The position numbers were made by a program, and so were the translations under genes. From positions 1 through 32,696 of IMG/VR virus record IMGVR_UViG_3300025276_000108: a stretch of 32,696 nucleotides of DNA. One strand, written 5' to 3'. This document shows positions 1 to 6,545 of the stretch, piece after piece. Within the stretch, counting starts at the first letter, position 1. Each line of letters opens with the position of its first letter. The stretch is from a virus. The notes under the pieces were generated by a model. It ran no database searches. It saw nothing but the letters and a program-made list of their open reading frames with translations, and was not told where the DNA came from.

Positions 1-219
1 GCCTATGGCAACTCGGCATTAGACCCAATTAATATATTTTCTAAAGGAAACGCTGTTGATTCTTTATGCGCCAGGATAGATGATAAGCTTTCACGCATAC
101 AAAACAGAGGACTAGCCGATGAGACGGAGGATACTCTATTTGATCTTTGCGGTTATTTAATTCTATTAATTATAGCAAAAGAAAACAAAAAAACCCCCCT
201 TGATCAGGGTTCTAAATAA
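1..219 (+). CDS. Nucleotide-modification-associated / MazG-like protein (3' end only)
   Basis: The reading frame is open from base 1 and ends at TAA 217-219, leaving 72 C-terminal residues; the start lies outside the window. The visible part has a YGNSALDP motif, then F-S-K, an ARIDDKLSRIQN helix and a DETEDTLFDLCGYLILL helix. This pattern resembles phage proteins annotated as nucleotide modification associated domain (DUF1599-like), a MazG-like all-alpha fold in which acidic E-T-E-D-T-xx-D residues would bind metal or a nucleotide. The role is probably nucleotide-pool or modified-nucleotide handling, which fits the DNA-metabolism genes that follow. The family call is from memory of the motif, not a search, and the exact family name is uncertain. 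The gene is separated from the next one by 66 bases that contain a promoter candidate. Confidence 0.6.
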   Translation, partial: AYGNSALDPINIFSKGNAVDSLCARIDDKLSRIQNRGLADETEDTLFDLCGYLILLIIAKENKKTPLDQGSK

Positions 220-220
220 G

Positions 221-251
221 TTGCGTGTTACGTTATTTATGTAGATATTTG
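221..251 (+). promoter_or_regulatory. Bacteroidota-type promoter candidate ahead of ERF gene
   Basis: TTG at 221-223 is followed after 20 bases by GATATTTG at 244-251. Flavobacterial promoters have TTG (-33), a 17-23 base spacer and TAnnTTTG (-7), so only the first base of the -7 box differs. It sits in the only gap of any size between the first partial gene and the recombination operon, 34 bases before the ERF start codon. No clear Shine-Dalgarno is visible ahead of the ATG, as is common in Bacteroidota. Confidence 0.35.
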
Positions 252-285
252 ATCACTTAATTAAATTAATTTAAACAAATTCAGT

Positions 286-867
286 ATGACTATTAATGAA
301 AAGCTCGCCACAATTCAAACCAAATTTAAATCTAAAAAAAGTAGATTTAATGCGTTTGGTAAATACTATTTTAGAAGCGCAGAAGATATTTTAGAAGCTA
401 CAAAACCATATCTCTTAGAGCTGGGGGTATCGGTAATTATAAATGAGCGAGTAGTTGAACTCGACAGCTCATTTCCTATGTTAGAATCTAAAGCTACGCT
501 TTCCGATGGTGAGAGTAGTATTTACAGCACAGCAGTGGTAGGAGTTGATTTGGACCAAAAAGGTATGCAAATGCCCCAAAAATTTGGTTCTGCGTCCTCT
601 TATGGTAAAAAATATGCTCTAGGTAATTTATTTTTAATTGATGATACTCAAGATAGTGACGCTACTAATGATCATAAGCCACAGATGAAAAAGCCAACTC
701 AATTAGAGAACAAAGACTCTTCAGGCGTTTTTAATAAAGCTTTAGACTATGTTAGAGAGGGTAAGAATTCCCCTGATCGACAAGTAAGATTAGAAGCTGT
801 GAAAGATAAGTACGGAAACGAAATAACATCTATTGAGTTAGCTAAACTTAACGTGGCGGTAAAATAA
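286..867 (+). CDS. erf: ERF-family single-strand annealing recombinase
   Basis: This 193-aa protein matches the ERF superfamily of phage single-strand annealing proteins, which coat ssDNA and pair complementary strands during recombination, end repair and replication. The diagnostic parts are an N-terminal FGKYYFRSAEDILEATKP stretch (residues 24-41) and the central block GSASSYGKKYALGNLFLIDD (101-120) followed by T-Q-D-S-D-A. The C-terminal third (from about 130) is charged, low in conservation and probably flexible, as is usual for the family. It is first in a cluster with an exonuclease and a small SSB-like protein, the classic annealase-exonuclease-SSB arrangement. The stop codon TAA (865-867) shares a base with the ATG of the next small gene (TAATG), which suggests coupled translation. 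The ATG at 286 was chosen because it opens the conserved domain without an excess leader. Confidence 0.88.
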   Translation: MTINEKLATIQTKFKSKKSRFNAFGKYYFRSAEDILEATKPYLLELGVSVIINERVVELDSSFPMLESKATLSDGESSIYSTAVVGVDLDQKGMQMPQKFGSASSYGKKYALGNLFLIDDTQDSDATNDHKPQMKKPTQLENKDSSGVFNKALDYVREGKNSPDRQVRLEAVKDKYGNEITSIELAKLNVAVK

Positions 868-1037
868 TGCCGTACGAAGTTAACTATCATCTTCACGACA
901 GACATAAAGCTAAGAGGCCTGCACATTGGAAACATATATGTAAGGAATTTCTTACGAGAGATGAGGCTGTGATTTTTGTGAATAGAATATGTGATAATGT
1001 AGCTGTTAAATCAATAAGCTTAACCCAAAAAGAATGA
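867..1037 (+). CDS. Small hypothetical protein (56 aa) in recombination operon
   Basis: A 56-codon frame fills the space between the ERF gene and the exonuclease gene exactly. Its ATG shares its first base with the ERF stop (TAATG) and its TGA overlaps the exonuclease ATG (ATGA at 1034-1037). Such end-to-end coupling on both sides is strong support for a real gene despite the small size. The product begins MPYEVNYHLHDRHKAKRPAHW, is rich in His, Lys and Arg in its first half and has two Cys (in HICKEF and NRICDN). No family is recognised. The basic N-terminus and position suggest a small DNA-binding or recombination accessory protein, which is inference only. Confidence 0.7.
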   Translation: MPYEVNYHLHDRHKAKRPAHWKHICKEFLTRDEAVIFVNRICDNVAVKSISLTQKE

Positions 1038-1810
1038 AAAACGTATCTAAAATACTCGAAGAAAAAACAGGTAAAAGCTATCTGTCTTATTCATCAGTAA
1101 AATATGCCCTTCAAGATATGCGTCTCTTTGAGATGTATATGAAAGGACAATTAAAAAGGACATCAACAGCATTAGAGTTCGGCTCTATGTATGATTGCTT
1201 ATTGTTTGAACCACATAAGTTTAATGATAGATTTCTTGTACTTAATGAAAATGAAATACTTCAAGAGATTGGTGGTAAAAAACCTAAGTCTACAAAGCTT
1301 TACAAGGAGTGGAAAGAAGAACAAGGACAAGGAGAAAAGGCTTTGGTGACTTTGGAAGATCATAAACAAGCTATGGAAATGATAGATAGACTTGACACTT
1401 GCGGTGTTAGGGATATTTACCTAAAAGGAAGCTATCAAATAGAATTCAAAGAAGAGATAAATCTTTTTGATGACTATGAAGGTATTGTTGTAAGAGGATT
1501 CTTAGACTGCCTGGGTGATGGTTTTATATCAGACAGTAAGAGTTCTAGAGGGGCAAAATCGTTCCCTAGAGATGTGATCTCTTATTCTTATGATATACAA
1601 GCATACTTGTACAGTAAAGTGTTTGACATACCCGATTTTTACTGGGTTGTACAAGAAAAAGCGTATCCGTATTTACCTGCGGTATACAAAGCTTCGGACA
1701 AAACTCTTGGGTTCGGAGAAGCAAAGTTCAAGAAGGGTGTAAGAACTGTTCTTGAATACTTTGAAAAAGACAAAGCGTCTGATAAATTTTATTTACAAGG
1801 GGAAATTTAA
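1034..1810 (+). CDS. PD-(D/E)XK exonuclease, RecE/Cas4-like (DUF3799 type)
   Basis: The 258-aa product looks like the RecE/exodeoxyribonuclease VIII-type PD-(D/E)XK nucleases that resect duplex ends for a phage annealase. Visible elements in order: an N-terminal helix SYSSVKYALQD (18-28); a FGSMYDCLLFEP block (49-60), equivalent to the G-x-x-x-H-x-LLEP motif but with Asp54 where many members have His; GFLDCLG (155-161) with catalytic Asp158; SDSKSS (166-171) with the D167-x-K169 pair; and YDIQAYLYSKV (187-196) with the conserved Gln189. The length is typical for phage members. It starts with an ATG that overlaps the stop of the 56-aa gene. With the ERF upstream, it forms a two-component recombination system for end processing, repair and possibly genome concatemer formation. 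Confidence 0.85.
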   Translation: MKNVSKILEEKTGKSYLSYSSVKYALQDMRLFEMYMKGQLKRTSTALEFGSMYDCLLFEPHKFNDRFLVLNENEILQEIGGKKPKSTKLYKEWKEEQGQGEKALVTLEDHKQAMEMIDRLDTCGVRDIYLKGSYQIEFKEEINLFDDYEGIVVRGFLDCLGDGFISDSKSSRGAKSFPRDVISYSYDIQAYLYSKVFDIPDFYWVVQEKAYPYLPAVYKASDKTLGFGEAKFKKGVRTVLEYFEKDKASDKFYLQGEI

Positions 1811-1815
1811 TAATT

Positions 1816-2079
1816 ATGAGTGAAGAAAGAAATGTATATATAGGTTTCGTTAGTGAGATGAAGCAGTTTGACAGTGGTGTCAAGAAGTGGGGTATTTCAT
1901 TTAAAGAAACACAATTAGAAGAGCTTAAAAAGTATCTTACTAAAAGTGGGAACGTCAATATGGACTTAGTTGTCAAATCTGATGGCGGTGCTTTTATATC
2001 AGTAGTTAACCCTCGTGTTACTACTAAATATAATAGTAGCCAAGGAAATGTAAAAACTGAGGAGGCTTTGCCGTTCTAA
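1816..2079 (+). CDS. Small protein with SSB-like acidic/Phe tip
   Basis: This 87-aa protein follows the exonuclease by five bases and closes the recombination cluster. The body is predicted mostly beta (NVYIGFVSEM, KKWGISFKE, NVNMDLVVKS, AFISVVNP), compatible with a compact barrel, but no standard SSB OB-fold signature is evident. The last residues are T-E-E-A-L-P-F, which closely mimics the bacterial SSB tip (acidic residues then I/L-P-F-COOH) that recruits partner proteins. By position (ERF, nuclease, then this gene) and tip, a phage ssDNA-binding or SSB-mimic role is a reasonable inference, but the fold cannot be established by reading alone. Its stop is nine bases before a strong terminator hairpin, so it is probably the last gene of the transcript. 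Confidence 0.6.
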   Translation: MSEERNVYIGFVSEMKQFDSGVKKWGISFKETQLEELKKYLTKSGNVNMDLVVKSDGGAFISVVNPRVTTKYNSSQGNVKTEEALPF

Positions 2080-2087
2080 ATTAAACT

Positions 2088-2116
2088 AGGGGAGGTTTAT
2101 GCCTCCCCTTCTTTAT
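2088..2116 (+). terminator. Intrinsic terminator after recombination cluster
   Basis: AGGGGAGG (2088-2095) pairs perfectly with CCTCCCCT (2102-2109) around a six-base loop and is followed by a T-rich tract (TTCTTTATT). It lies just after the stop of the SSB-like gene. The next start codon (2118) is only nine bases beyond the stem, so downstream small genes depend on read-through or on a promoter not recognised here. Confidence 0.8.
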
Positions 2117-2117
2117 T

Positions 2118-2255
2118 ATGAAAAGAGACAAAGAAGAATCAGAGTTTGATCAGTTTTACAGGATAGCAATGGCAAGACTAAGGTCGAAGTATAAATTTAC
2201 TCCCCAGCGCAGATCAATTGTAGCTAAGATGTGGAGGAACAGAAAAGAAATATGA
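2118..2255 (+). CDS. Small hypothetical protein (45 aa)
   Basis: A 45-codon frame beginning just after the terminator stem and ending TGA 2253-2255, which overlaps the ATG of the next gene (ATGA at 2252-2255). The product is charged and likely helical, with an acidic N-terminal part (MKRDKEESEFDQF) and a basic C-terminal half (ARLRSKYKFTPQRRS, then MWRNRKEI). No family recognised. The precise overlap with the following gene and the lack of spare space are the main support; the short length keeps confidence moderate. Confidence 0.55.
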   Translation: MKRDKEESEFDQFYRIAMARLRSKYKFTPQRRSIVAKMWRNRKEI

Positions 2256-2422
2256 AGAAGATATTTGTACAAATGAAAAATATAAATAGTAAGTACGAAA
2301 TAATATATAATGAAAAGAATAAAGAGTGGAACCTACAACGTGAAGGATTAACAATCTTAAGCGGAGATAAGGAAGGTTGCAAGAATTATTTTAATTATAT
2401 AGTGTCATTGACTGTGTATTGA
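2252..2422 (+). CDS. Small hypothetical protein (56 aa)
   Basis: The ATG at 2252 overlaps the upstream stop as ATGA and is preferred to an in-frame GTG at 2231, which would place seven extra residues inside the preceding gene. The 56-aa product (MKKIFVQMKNINSKYEIIYN...) looks like a small beta-rich domain (KYEIIYNEKNKEWNLQRE) of the sort that could bind nucleic acid or a partner, but no family is recognised. Its TGA (2420-2422) overlaps the TTG start proposed for the next gene. It belongs to a run of tightly packed small genes between the recombination cluster and the primase-helicase. Confidence 0.6.
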   Translation: MKKIFVQMKNINSKYEIIYNEKNKEWNLQREGLTILSGDKEGCKNYFNYIVSLTVY

Positions 2423-2712
2423 AAAAAGGTCAAGAAATATTTGAGCATTATTGTAAAATCTTTTGGCAGACTAAAAAGGGAAATTCTTTTTTAAACCATA
2501 ATAAAGGAAGAGAAATATCTCCATTTATCATTCTTACAAGAGCTAAGAATCTATTAGATATGAATAGACATTCTGACACTATAAAGTATGTACGGAAGAT
2601 TGCTAAGATTCCAAAGACCGCTATAAATATTAGAGTTGTAAAAATTTATAAAACAAAAACAATTTCCAGGTCAAGCTGGTATAAAGAAGAAGACTATGAT
2701 AACGAATTTTAA
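2419..2712 (+). CDS. Hypothetical basic protein (97 aa), TTG start
   Basis: This frame opens with TTG at 2419 overlapping the previous stop (TTGA) and runs to 2712, overlapping the next ATG at 2696. The first internal Met is residue 48, so using it would leave a gap and lose the predicted helix EIFEHYCKIFWQTKK (6-20). The product is strongly basic, with a FIILTRAKNLLDM helix (36-48) and an acidic end (EEDYDNEF). It could be a small DNA-binding protein; no family is recognised. The start codon assignment rests on the overlap pattern of the neighbouring genes rather than on a visible ribosome binding site. Confidence 0.6.
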   Translation: MKKGQEIFEHYCKIFWQTKKGNSFLNHNKGREISPFIILTRAKNLLDMNRHSDTIKYVRKIAKIPKTAINIRVVKIYKTKTISRSSWYKEEDYDNEF

Positions 2713-3244
2713 ATTAAATGCTGAGTCCGTATTTGAACAAGTGTCTGCTGTTTGTGGGGTGAGTGTTATGAGAATGCAAACAAAAGGAAGACATCGTGAT
2801 TCAGTAAGAGCTAAGAGAATGTTCTGCGCTATATTGAGAGAGAACACTAAAATGACTTTTTTAGAGATAGGTAAACTATTAAATCAAGATCATTCTACTG
2901 TTATACATCACATAAACAAGCACAAATCAAGCTTAGTAAAGAACAAAAAAGGTAACTTTGTAGATGTAGAGTATGCAGAAAAATATAAAGAAGTAGATGA
3001 CATATTAAATGAACGAGTCAGCGTAACTAATCATCATTATATTTTTACGTACAAAATAGAAAAAGAAGACAATCGACGCATACTTCTCCCTAGTAGGTTA
3101 AAAGGCTACGTTAGAATATTTAAACTAGACCCTTGTGAAATAGCTTTTGAGTGTGTGGCTTCATCGTTTATACACGCAATAAACACTATGTCTATTAGAG
3201 AAATATTTGTAGACAGAGAACTACTAAAAGTAGAAAAAGTTTAG
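2696..3244 (+). CDS. Stand-alone DnaA domain IV (origin-binding HTH) protein
   Basis: Residues about 10-80 of this 182-aa protein match DnaA domain IV, the Trp-repressor-like helix-turn-helix that reads DnaA boxes: a basic helix GRHRDSVRAKRMFCAILREN (31-50), TFLEIGKLLNQ (54-64) and the signature DHSTVIHHI (65-73), equivalent to the D-H-[TS]-T-V of cellular DnaA. The AAA+ ATPase domain is absent. The C-terminal 100 residues hold a YIFTYKIEKEDNRRILLPSR segment and are not recognised. It overlaps the gene before by 17 bases and ends one base before the primase-helicase start. An origin recognition or replication regulator role, recruiting the primase-helicase or competing with host DnaA, is inferred from domain and context. 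Confidence 0.8.
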   Translation: MITNFKLNAESVFEQVSAVCGVSVMRMQTKGRHRDSVRAKRMFCAILRENTKMTFLEIGKLLNQDHSTVIHHINKHKSSLVKNKKGNFVDVEYAEKYKEVDDILNERVSVTNHHYIFTYKIEKEDNRRILLPSRLKGYVRIFKLDPCEIAFECVASSFIHAINTMSIREIFVDRELLKVEKV

Positions 3245-3245
3245 G

Positions 3246-5024
3246 ATGGAGAAAGTAACAATGTTTCCCTCTGTTATTAAAACGGACGAACCCCACTATG
3301 TTCTTTTGGAAAACTCTTTGAAAAGGATTATAGAGGGAAATTCTAAAAATATAATTGAAGAAATAAGAGCTGGAGATAAGAGCAAAAAAAAGACTCTCCC
3401 CATCACTCTTTTCTCAGGGGTTTTTAAAGGAAGGAAAGATGAAGATATATTAGGTCATAGTGGTCTTATTATATTAGACTTCGATCACATAGACACAGAG
3501 TCTTCTAAAGCTTTATTATCTACAGATAAATTTGTAAGAGCTTGTTGGATATCTCCATCGGGTGATGGTCTTAAAGTTCTTGTCAAGATATCAAATCCAG
3601 AAAGACATCGTGATCATTTCAGGGCTTTACAGACTTACTTTGAGAAAACTTATGGACTAGAAGTCGATCCTTCTGGGATTAATGAAGCTAGAGCTTGTTT
3701 TGAGAGCTTAGATCCTGATCTAATATATAATGAATCAAGCGATAAGTTTGGAGGGATGTTGTCAGAGTCTTCCGAGAGCCAAACAGCAGTTTCATCTGAT
3801 CTATATACTGATTATGAAAAACTAAGTATAGCTTCTAAGATGATTCGCAGATCTGAAGACGGTGACAAACATAATACATTACTTAGGGCTTCGTTATTGT
3901 GCGGAGGGTATATAGCTGTAGGTAGGATGGAACGGGACGAGGTAGAGCGTGTTCTATTAAGGGAGATTCAAAAAATGTCTAGTGTTGATGATATTGAACT
4001 CGCTAAGAAAACAATTACTGATGGTATTGAGGAAGGGAAGCGAAAGCCTATTAAAGAAACGCTAGAAGATGAGCAAAGGATTAAACGAGAGATGCGTATC
4101 AATGATGGAGATATGTCATTTATATCTTCCGATAATCAGGATATGGAGTGGATTAATAAATTTGCTAGAGGAGACATTGCCAGGGGACTTACTACAGGCT
4201 CCCGTTTAGATGAACATTTTCTATTTAAAAAAGAATTTACAATTATAAATGGACATAGTAACGTGGGTAAAACAACTATGGCTATGTATCTTATGGTAAC
4301 ATCCTCAGTTCTACACGATTGGAAATGGATAATATACTCTTCAGAAAACAAGACTGCCGCAGTAAAGATGAAGCTGATGGAGTTTTTGGTGGATGTACCT
4401 ATTAATCAAATGCATTACGAAGAAAGAGTTGCCGCATACAAGTGGATCAATAATCATTTTACTATTATAAGCAACGAAGAGGTTTACAGCTACACAGATC
4501 TTTTAGTGTTTGCAGAAAAACTTTTAAAGCAGAAAAGTTATGATGGGTTTTTAATAGACCCTTATAACTCTTTAAAAATAACTATGAGTAATAGCTTGCT
4601 TTCATCTCACGAATATCACTATGAAGCCGCATCAGAGCTGTTAACATTTAGTAACGCTAACAACATAGCTGTGTGGTTAAATACTCACGCCATAACAGAG
4701 GCGGCAAGGAGGAAGGGTATGGATGGACTTCAGCCAGCTCCTTATGCAGAAGACACAGAAGGGGGCGGTAAGATGGTTAATCGTAGTGATAATTTCTTGA
4801 CTTTTCATAGAAAAATTATGGCTCCAGAGTTTGATTTACGAAACACAATGGAGGTTCACGTAAGAAAAGTTCGATCACAAGAAACGGGAGGAATGCCAAC
4901 TAGTTACGATGAGCCTGTATTGTTTGAGATGAATGCTTCCAAAACTGGATTTAGAATATACCCTATGGGTGACAAGAATTTCAAGCCCTTATCATTAGAT
5001 TCAGGTAAGTTTGACCTATCTTAG
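3246..5024 (+). CDS. Primase-helicase fusion (VirE_N/AEP-like primase + RecA-like DnaB-type helicase)
   Basis: The 592-aa product carries two replication activities. The N-terminal part (about 1-170) resembles the VirE_N/BT4734 primase domain of Bacteroidota elements, an archaeo-eukaryotic primase relative: GLIILDFDHID with metal-binding Asp78 and Asp80, SPSGDGLKVLV (103-113), and DPSGINEARACFESLDPD. A helical PriCT-like linker with KHNTLLRASLLCGGYIAVG follows (about residues 205-260). The C-terminal part is a RecA-fold helicase: GHSNVGKTT Walker A (336-344, Lys342), YDGFLIDPYN with Walker B Asp438, and a downstream TEGGGKMVNRSDN block. It is probably the replicative primase-helicase, directly downstream of the DnaA-like protein. 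No DNA polymerase is present in the window. The start ATG at 3246 lies one base after the previous stop. Confidence 0.87.
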   Translation: MEKVTMFPSVIKTDEPHYVLLENSLKRIIEGNSKNIIEEIRAGDKSKKKTLPITLFSGVFKGRKDEDILGHSGLIILDFDHIDTESSKALLSTDKFVRACWISPSGDGLKVLVKISNPERHRDHFRALQTYFEKTYGLEVDPSGINEARACFESLDPDLIYNESSDKFGGMLSESSESQTAVSSDLYTDYEKLSIASKMIRRSEDGDKHNTLLRASLLCGGYIAVGRMERDEVERVLLREIQKMSSVDDIELAKKTITDGIEEGKRKPIKETLEDEQRIKREMRINDGDMSFISSDNQDMEWINKFARGDIARGLTTGSRLDEHFLFKKEFTIINGHSNVGKTTMAMYLMVTSSVLHDWKWIIYSSENKTAAVKMKLMEFLVDVPINQMHYEERVAAYKWINNHFTIISNEEVYSYTDLLVFAEKLLKQKSYDGFLIDPYNSLKITMSNSLLSSHEYHYEAASELLTFSNANNIAVWLNTHAITEAARRKGMDGLQPAPYAEDTEGGGKMVNRSDNFLTFHRKIMAPEFDLRNTMEVHVRKVRSQETGGMPTSYDEPVLFEMNASKTGFRIYPMGDKNFKPLSLDSGKFDLS

Positions 5025-5028
5025 ATGA

Positions 5029-5406
5029 GTGGAAAGTGATTATGAAGAACTTGAACTTACGTTACCTAAACCCCCTAGCCTCAATGTTTTCTATTCGGGA
5101 AGGCATTTTATGGTTCGTAAAAAATACAAAGAAGAATATTGGAAACATATTGAGACAGCTCTACAGTCTTTCGACAGATTCTATATGGAGCAATTTGCAC
5201 TTGATGTTTCTTTTAACTGCCGCTTTGATGTTGACAACGCTATATGTTGTAGCAAGTTTCTTGCGGATTATTTGCGAAAGTTTGATTATGTTAAAGACGA
5301 TAACCCAAAACACTTTATTTCACAGTCGACTACCTTCAACGAAAACCTGGAGAAAAACACCTTCAGAGTGAAAATAAAAGTTTATGGATTTAAAACAATT
5401 GAGTGA
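5029..5406 (+). CDS. rusA-like: RusA-like Holliday junction resolvase, GTG start
   Basis: The 125-aa product matches the RusA family of small dimeric Holliday-junction endonucleases. The N-terminal LPKPPSLNVFYSG (12-24), where the family has P-P-S-x-N, is followed by RFDVDNA with Asp67, Asp69 and Asn70, and YVKDDNPKH with Asp90 and Asp91: the D-x-D-N ... D-D metal site of RusA. The length is typical. The start is GTG at 5029, since the first ATG in frame (residue 28) would remove the conserved N-terminal strand; an ATG at 5025 in another frame stops after four codons. It would process branched recombination or replication intermediates before packaging, in line with the annealase and exonuclease upstream. 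Confidence 0.85.
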   Translation: MESDYEELELTLPKPPSLNVFYSGRHFMVRKKYKEEYWKHIETALQSFDRFYMEQFALDVSFNCRFDVDNAICCSKFLADYLRKFDYVKDDNPKHFISQSTTFNENLEKNTFRVKIKVYGFKTIE

Positions 5407-5608
5407 GATATATTTCCTAACAACCAATAGGATGCATAACTCAGCTACGGAACTGTATGAAAGTTTACACGGTAATTCTGGCTCACCTAGAGTAGATAGC
5501 GATAGACTTCATAACACAATAAGAAAATACAAAAAAGATATTGAGCTAGAGTTTGATATGATCAGAGCGGCTCTATTAGAATTTTATGATGACATTAATA
5601 TTCCTTGA
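5384..5608 (+). CDS. Hypothetical helical protein (74 aa)
   Basis: Starts with an ATG 23 bases inside the resolvase gene and itself overlaps the glycosyltransferase start by 23 bases, so it sits in a coupled run. The 74-aa product (MDLKQLSEIYFLTTNRMHNSA) is predicted almost entirely helical, with an N-terminal helix, a loop containing GNSGSPR and a C-terminal helix RKYKKDIELEFDMIRAALLEF that could form a coiled coil. No family is recognised and no catalytic residues are evident. A structural or adaptor role is possible; this is not more than a guess. Confidence 0.65.
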   Translation: MDLKQLSEIYFLTTNRMHNSATELYESLHGNSGSPRVDSDRLHNTIRKYKKDIELEFDMIRAALLEFYDDINIP

Positions 5609-6545
5609 TGGACTAAACGGTATTAACTACCATAGGTTAATGACACCTTTTCTGCGTATGCAGGCAGAGTCGAAACTTAATATACACTTCTTTCAAAGCT
5701 ATAACGAGCTTAAAGATTTTGATATGACTAAGGTTAAGAACTTAGTTACGTCTAGAAGGTGTACTGTTTCTAATCATAAAGCTTTTAAAAAGTTCTTATT
5801 AGACAATGATGTAAAGCTGATACTAGATAACGATGACTTTTGGTATTTACCTAAAGACAACCCAGCACATAAGCATTACGAAAAAGTAGCGGGTCCAGAG
5901 ATTAAAAAGACAATTAAAATAGCTGATGAGATATGGTGCCCCTCTGAGTACCTCATTAATAGAATGAAAAAAATTAACCCAAATGTCACTTATAGACTTA
6001 TTCCTAACACCTTATACGAAAAAGAAGAACAATGGAAAGACATTGAAAAAGAACCGACTGACGTAGTTAGATTTGGTTATGTAGGAGCCAACGGTCACCA
6101 GGAAGATATGAAAGCTATGGGTGGAGTTACTTTAGAGGGTAAGGAATCATATTGTATGGACCTTATGAACTATATGGACGTACTCAAAGCCAAGCATAAG
6201 TTACTCCCTAAAGACGTTCATCAATATGGTGGTTTATACAAACATTTTGACGTATCTATATCTCCTCTATTAAACAATAAGTTTAACCGTTGCAAGTCTG
6301 CACTTAAAGTAATTGAAGCTGGATATACCAAGACAGCAATCATTGCATCTAATGTATCCCCGTACAAACAAGTTATAAAACATAACAAGACTGGTATATT
6401 ATGTAGTAATCCTGGAGATTGGAAAAGAGCCATTGATGATATGACTCTAGAGAGAGCTCAAGAGCTTGGGGAGAACTTGAATAAATACTGCAAGAAGCAT
6501 TATAAGTTAAGCGACATTAACTCTCTAAGGATGAGGGGGCTATGA
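5586..6545 (+). CDS. Glycosyltransferase, GT-B fold (GT4-like)
   Basis: The 319-aa protein reads as a GT-B retaining glycosyltransferase that moves a sugar from a nucleotide-sugar donor. The N-terminal Rossmann half has LIFLDGLNGINYHRL (4-18), ILDNDDFWYLP (79-89) and ADEIWCPSEYL (113-123). The C-terminal half begins RFGYVGANGH (162-171) and carries the donor-binding block FNRCKSALKVIEAGYTK (233-249) with Lys237 and Glu244, then AIIASNVSPYKQVI and GILCSNPGDW, as in Glycos_transf_1 proteins. There is no signal peptide, so it is cytoplasmic. The acceptor is unknown: phage DNA bases, a virion protein or a host surface precursor are all possible. Its place between a resolvase and a nuclease, rather than among tail genes, slightly favours DNA. 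Tandem ATGs occur at 5586 and 5589. Confidence 0.85.
   Translation: MMTLIFLDGLNGINYHRLMTPFLRMQAESKLNIHFFQSYNELKDFDMTKVKNLVTSRRCTVSNHKAFKKFLLDNDVKLILDNDDFWYLPKDNPAHKHYEKVAGPEIKKTIKIADEIWCPSEYLINRMKKINPNVTYRLIPNTLYEKEEQWKDIEKEPTDVVRFGYVGANGHQEDMKAMGGVTLEGKESYCMDLMNYMDVLKAKHKLLPKDVHQYGGLYKHFDVSISPLLNNKFNRCKSALKVIEAGYTKTAIIASNVSPYKQVIKHNKTGILCSNPGDWKRAIDDMTLERAQELGENLNKYCKKHYKLSDINSLRMRGL

Noticed and set aside
190-216. CCCT/AGGG hairpin near the end of the first partial gene as a terminator
   Set aside because: The stem is only four to five bases and there is no T-tract; it lies within coding sequence.
2231-2251. GTG at 2231 as the start of the 56-aa gene
   Set aside because: It would extend into the preceding small gene; ATG at 2252 forms the usual ATGA overlap.
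5036-5371. A 111-codon plus-strand frame overlapping the RusA-like gene
   Set aside because: It lies wholly inside the resolvase gene, whose catalytic motifs are intact; the alternative frame shows no domain pattern.
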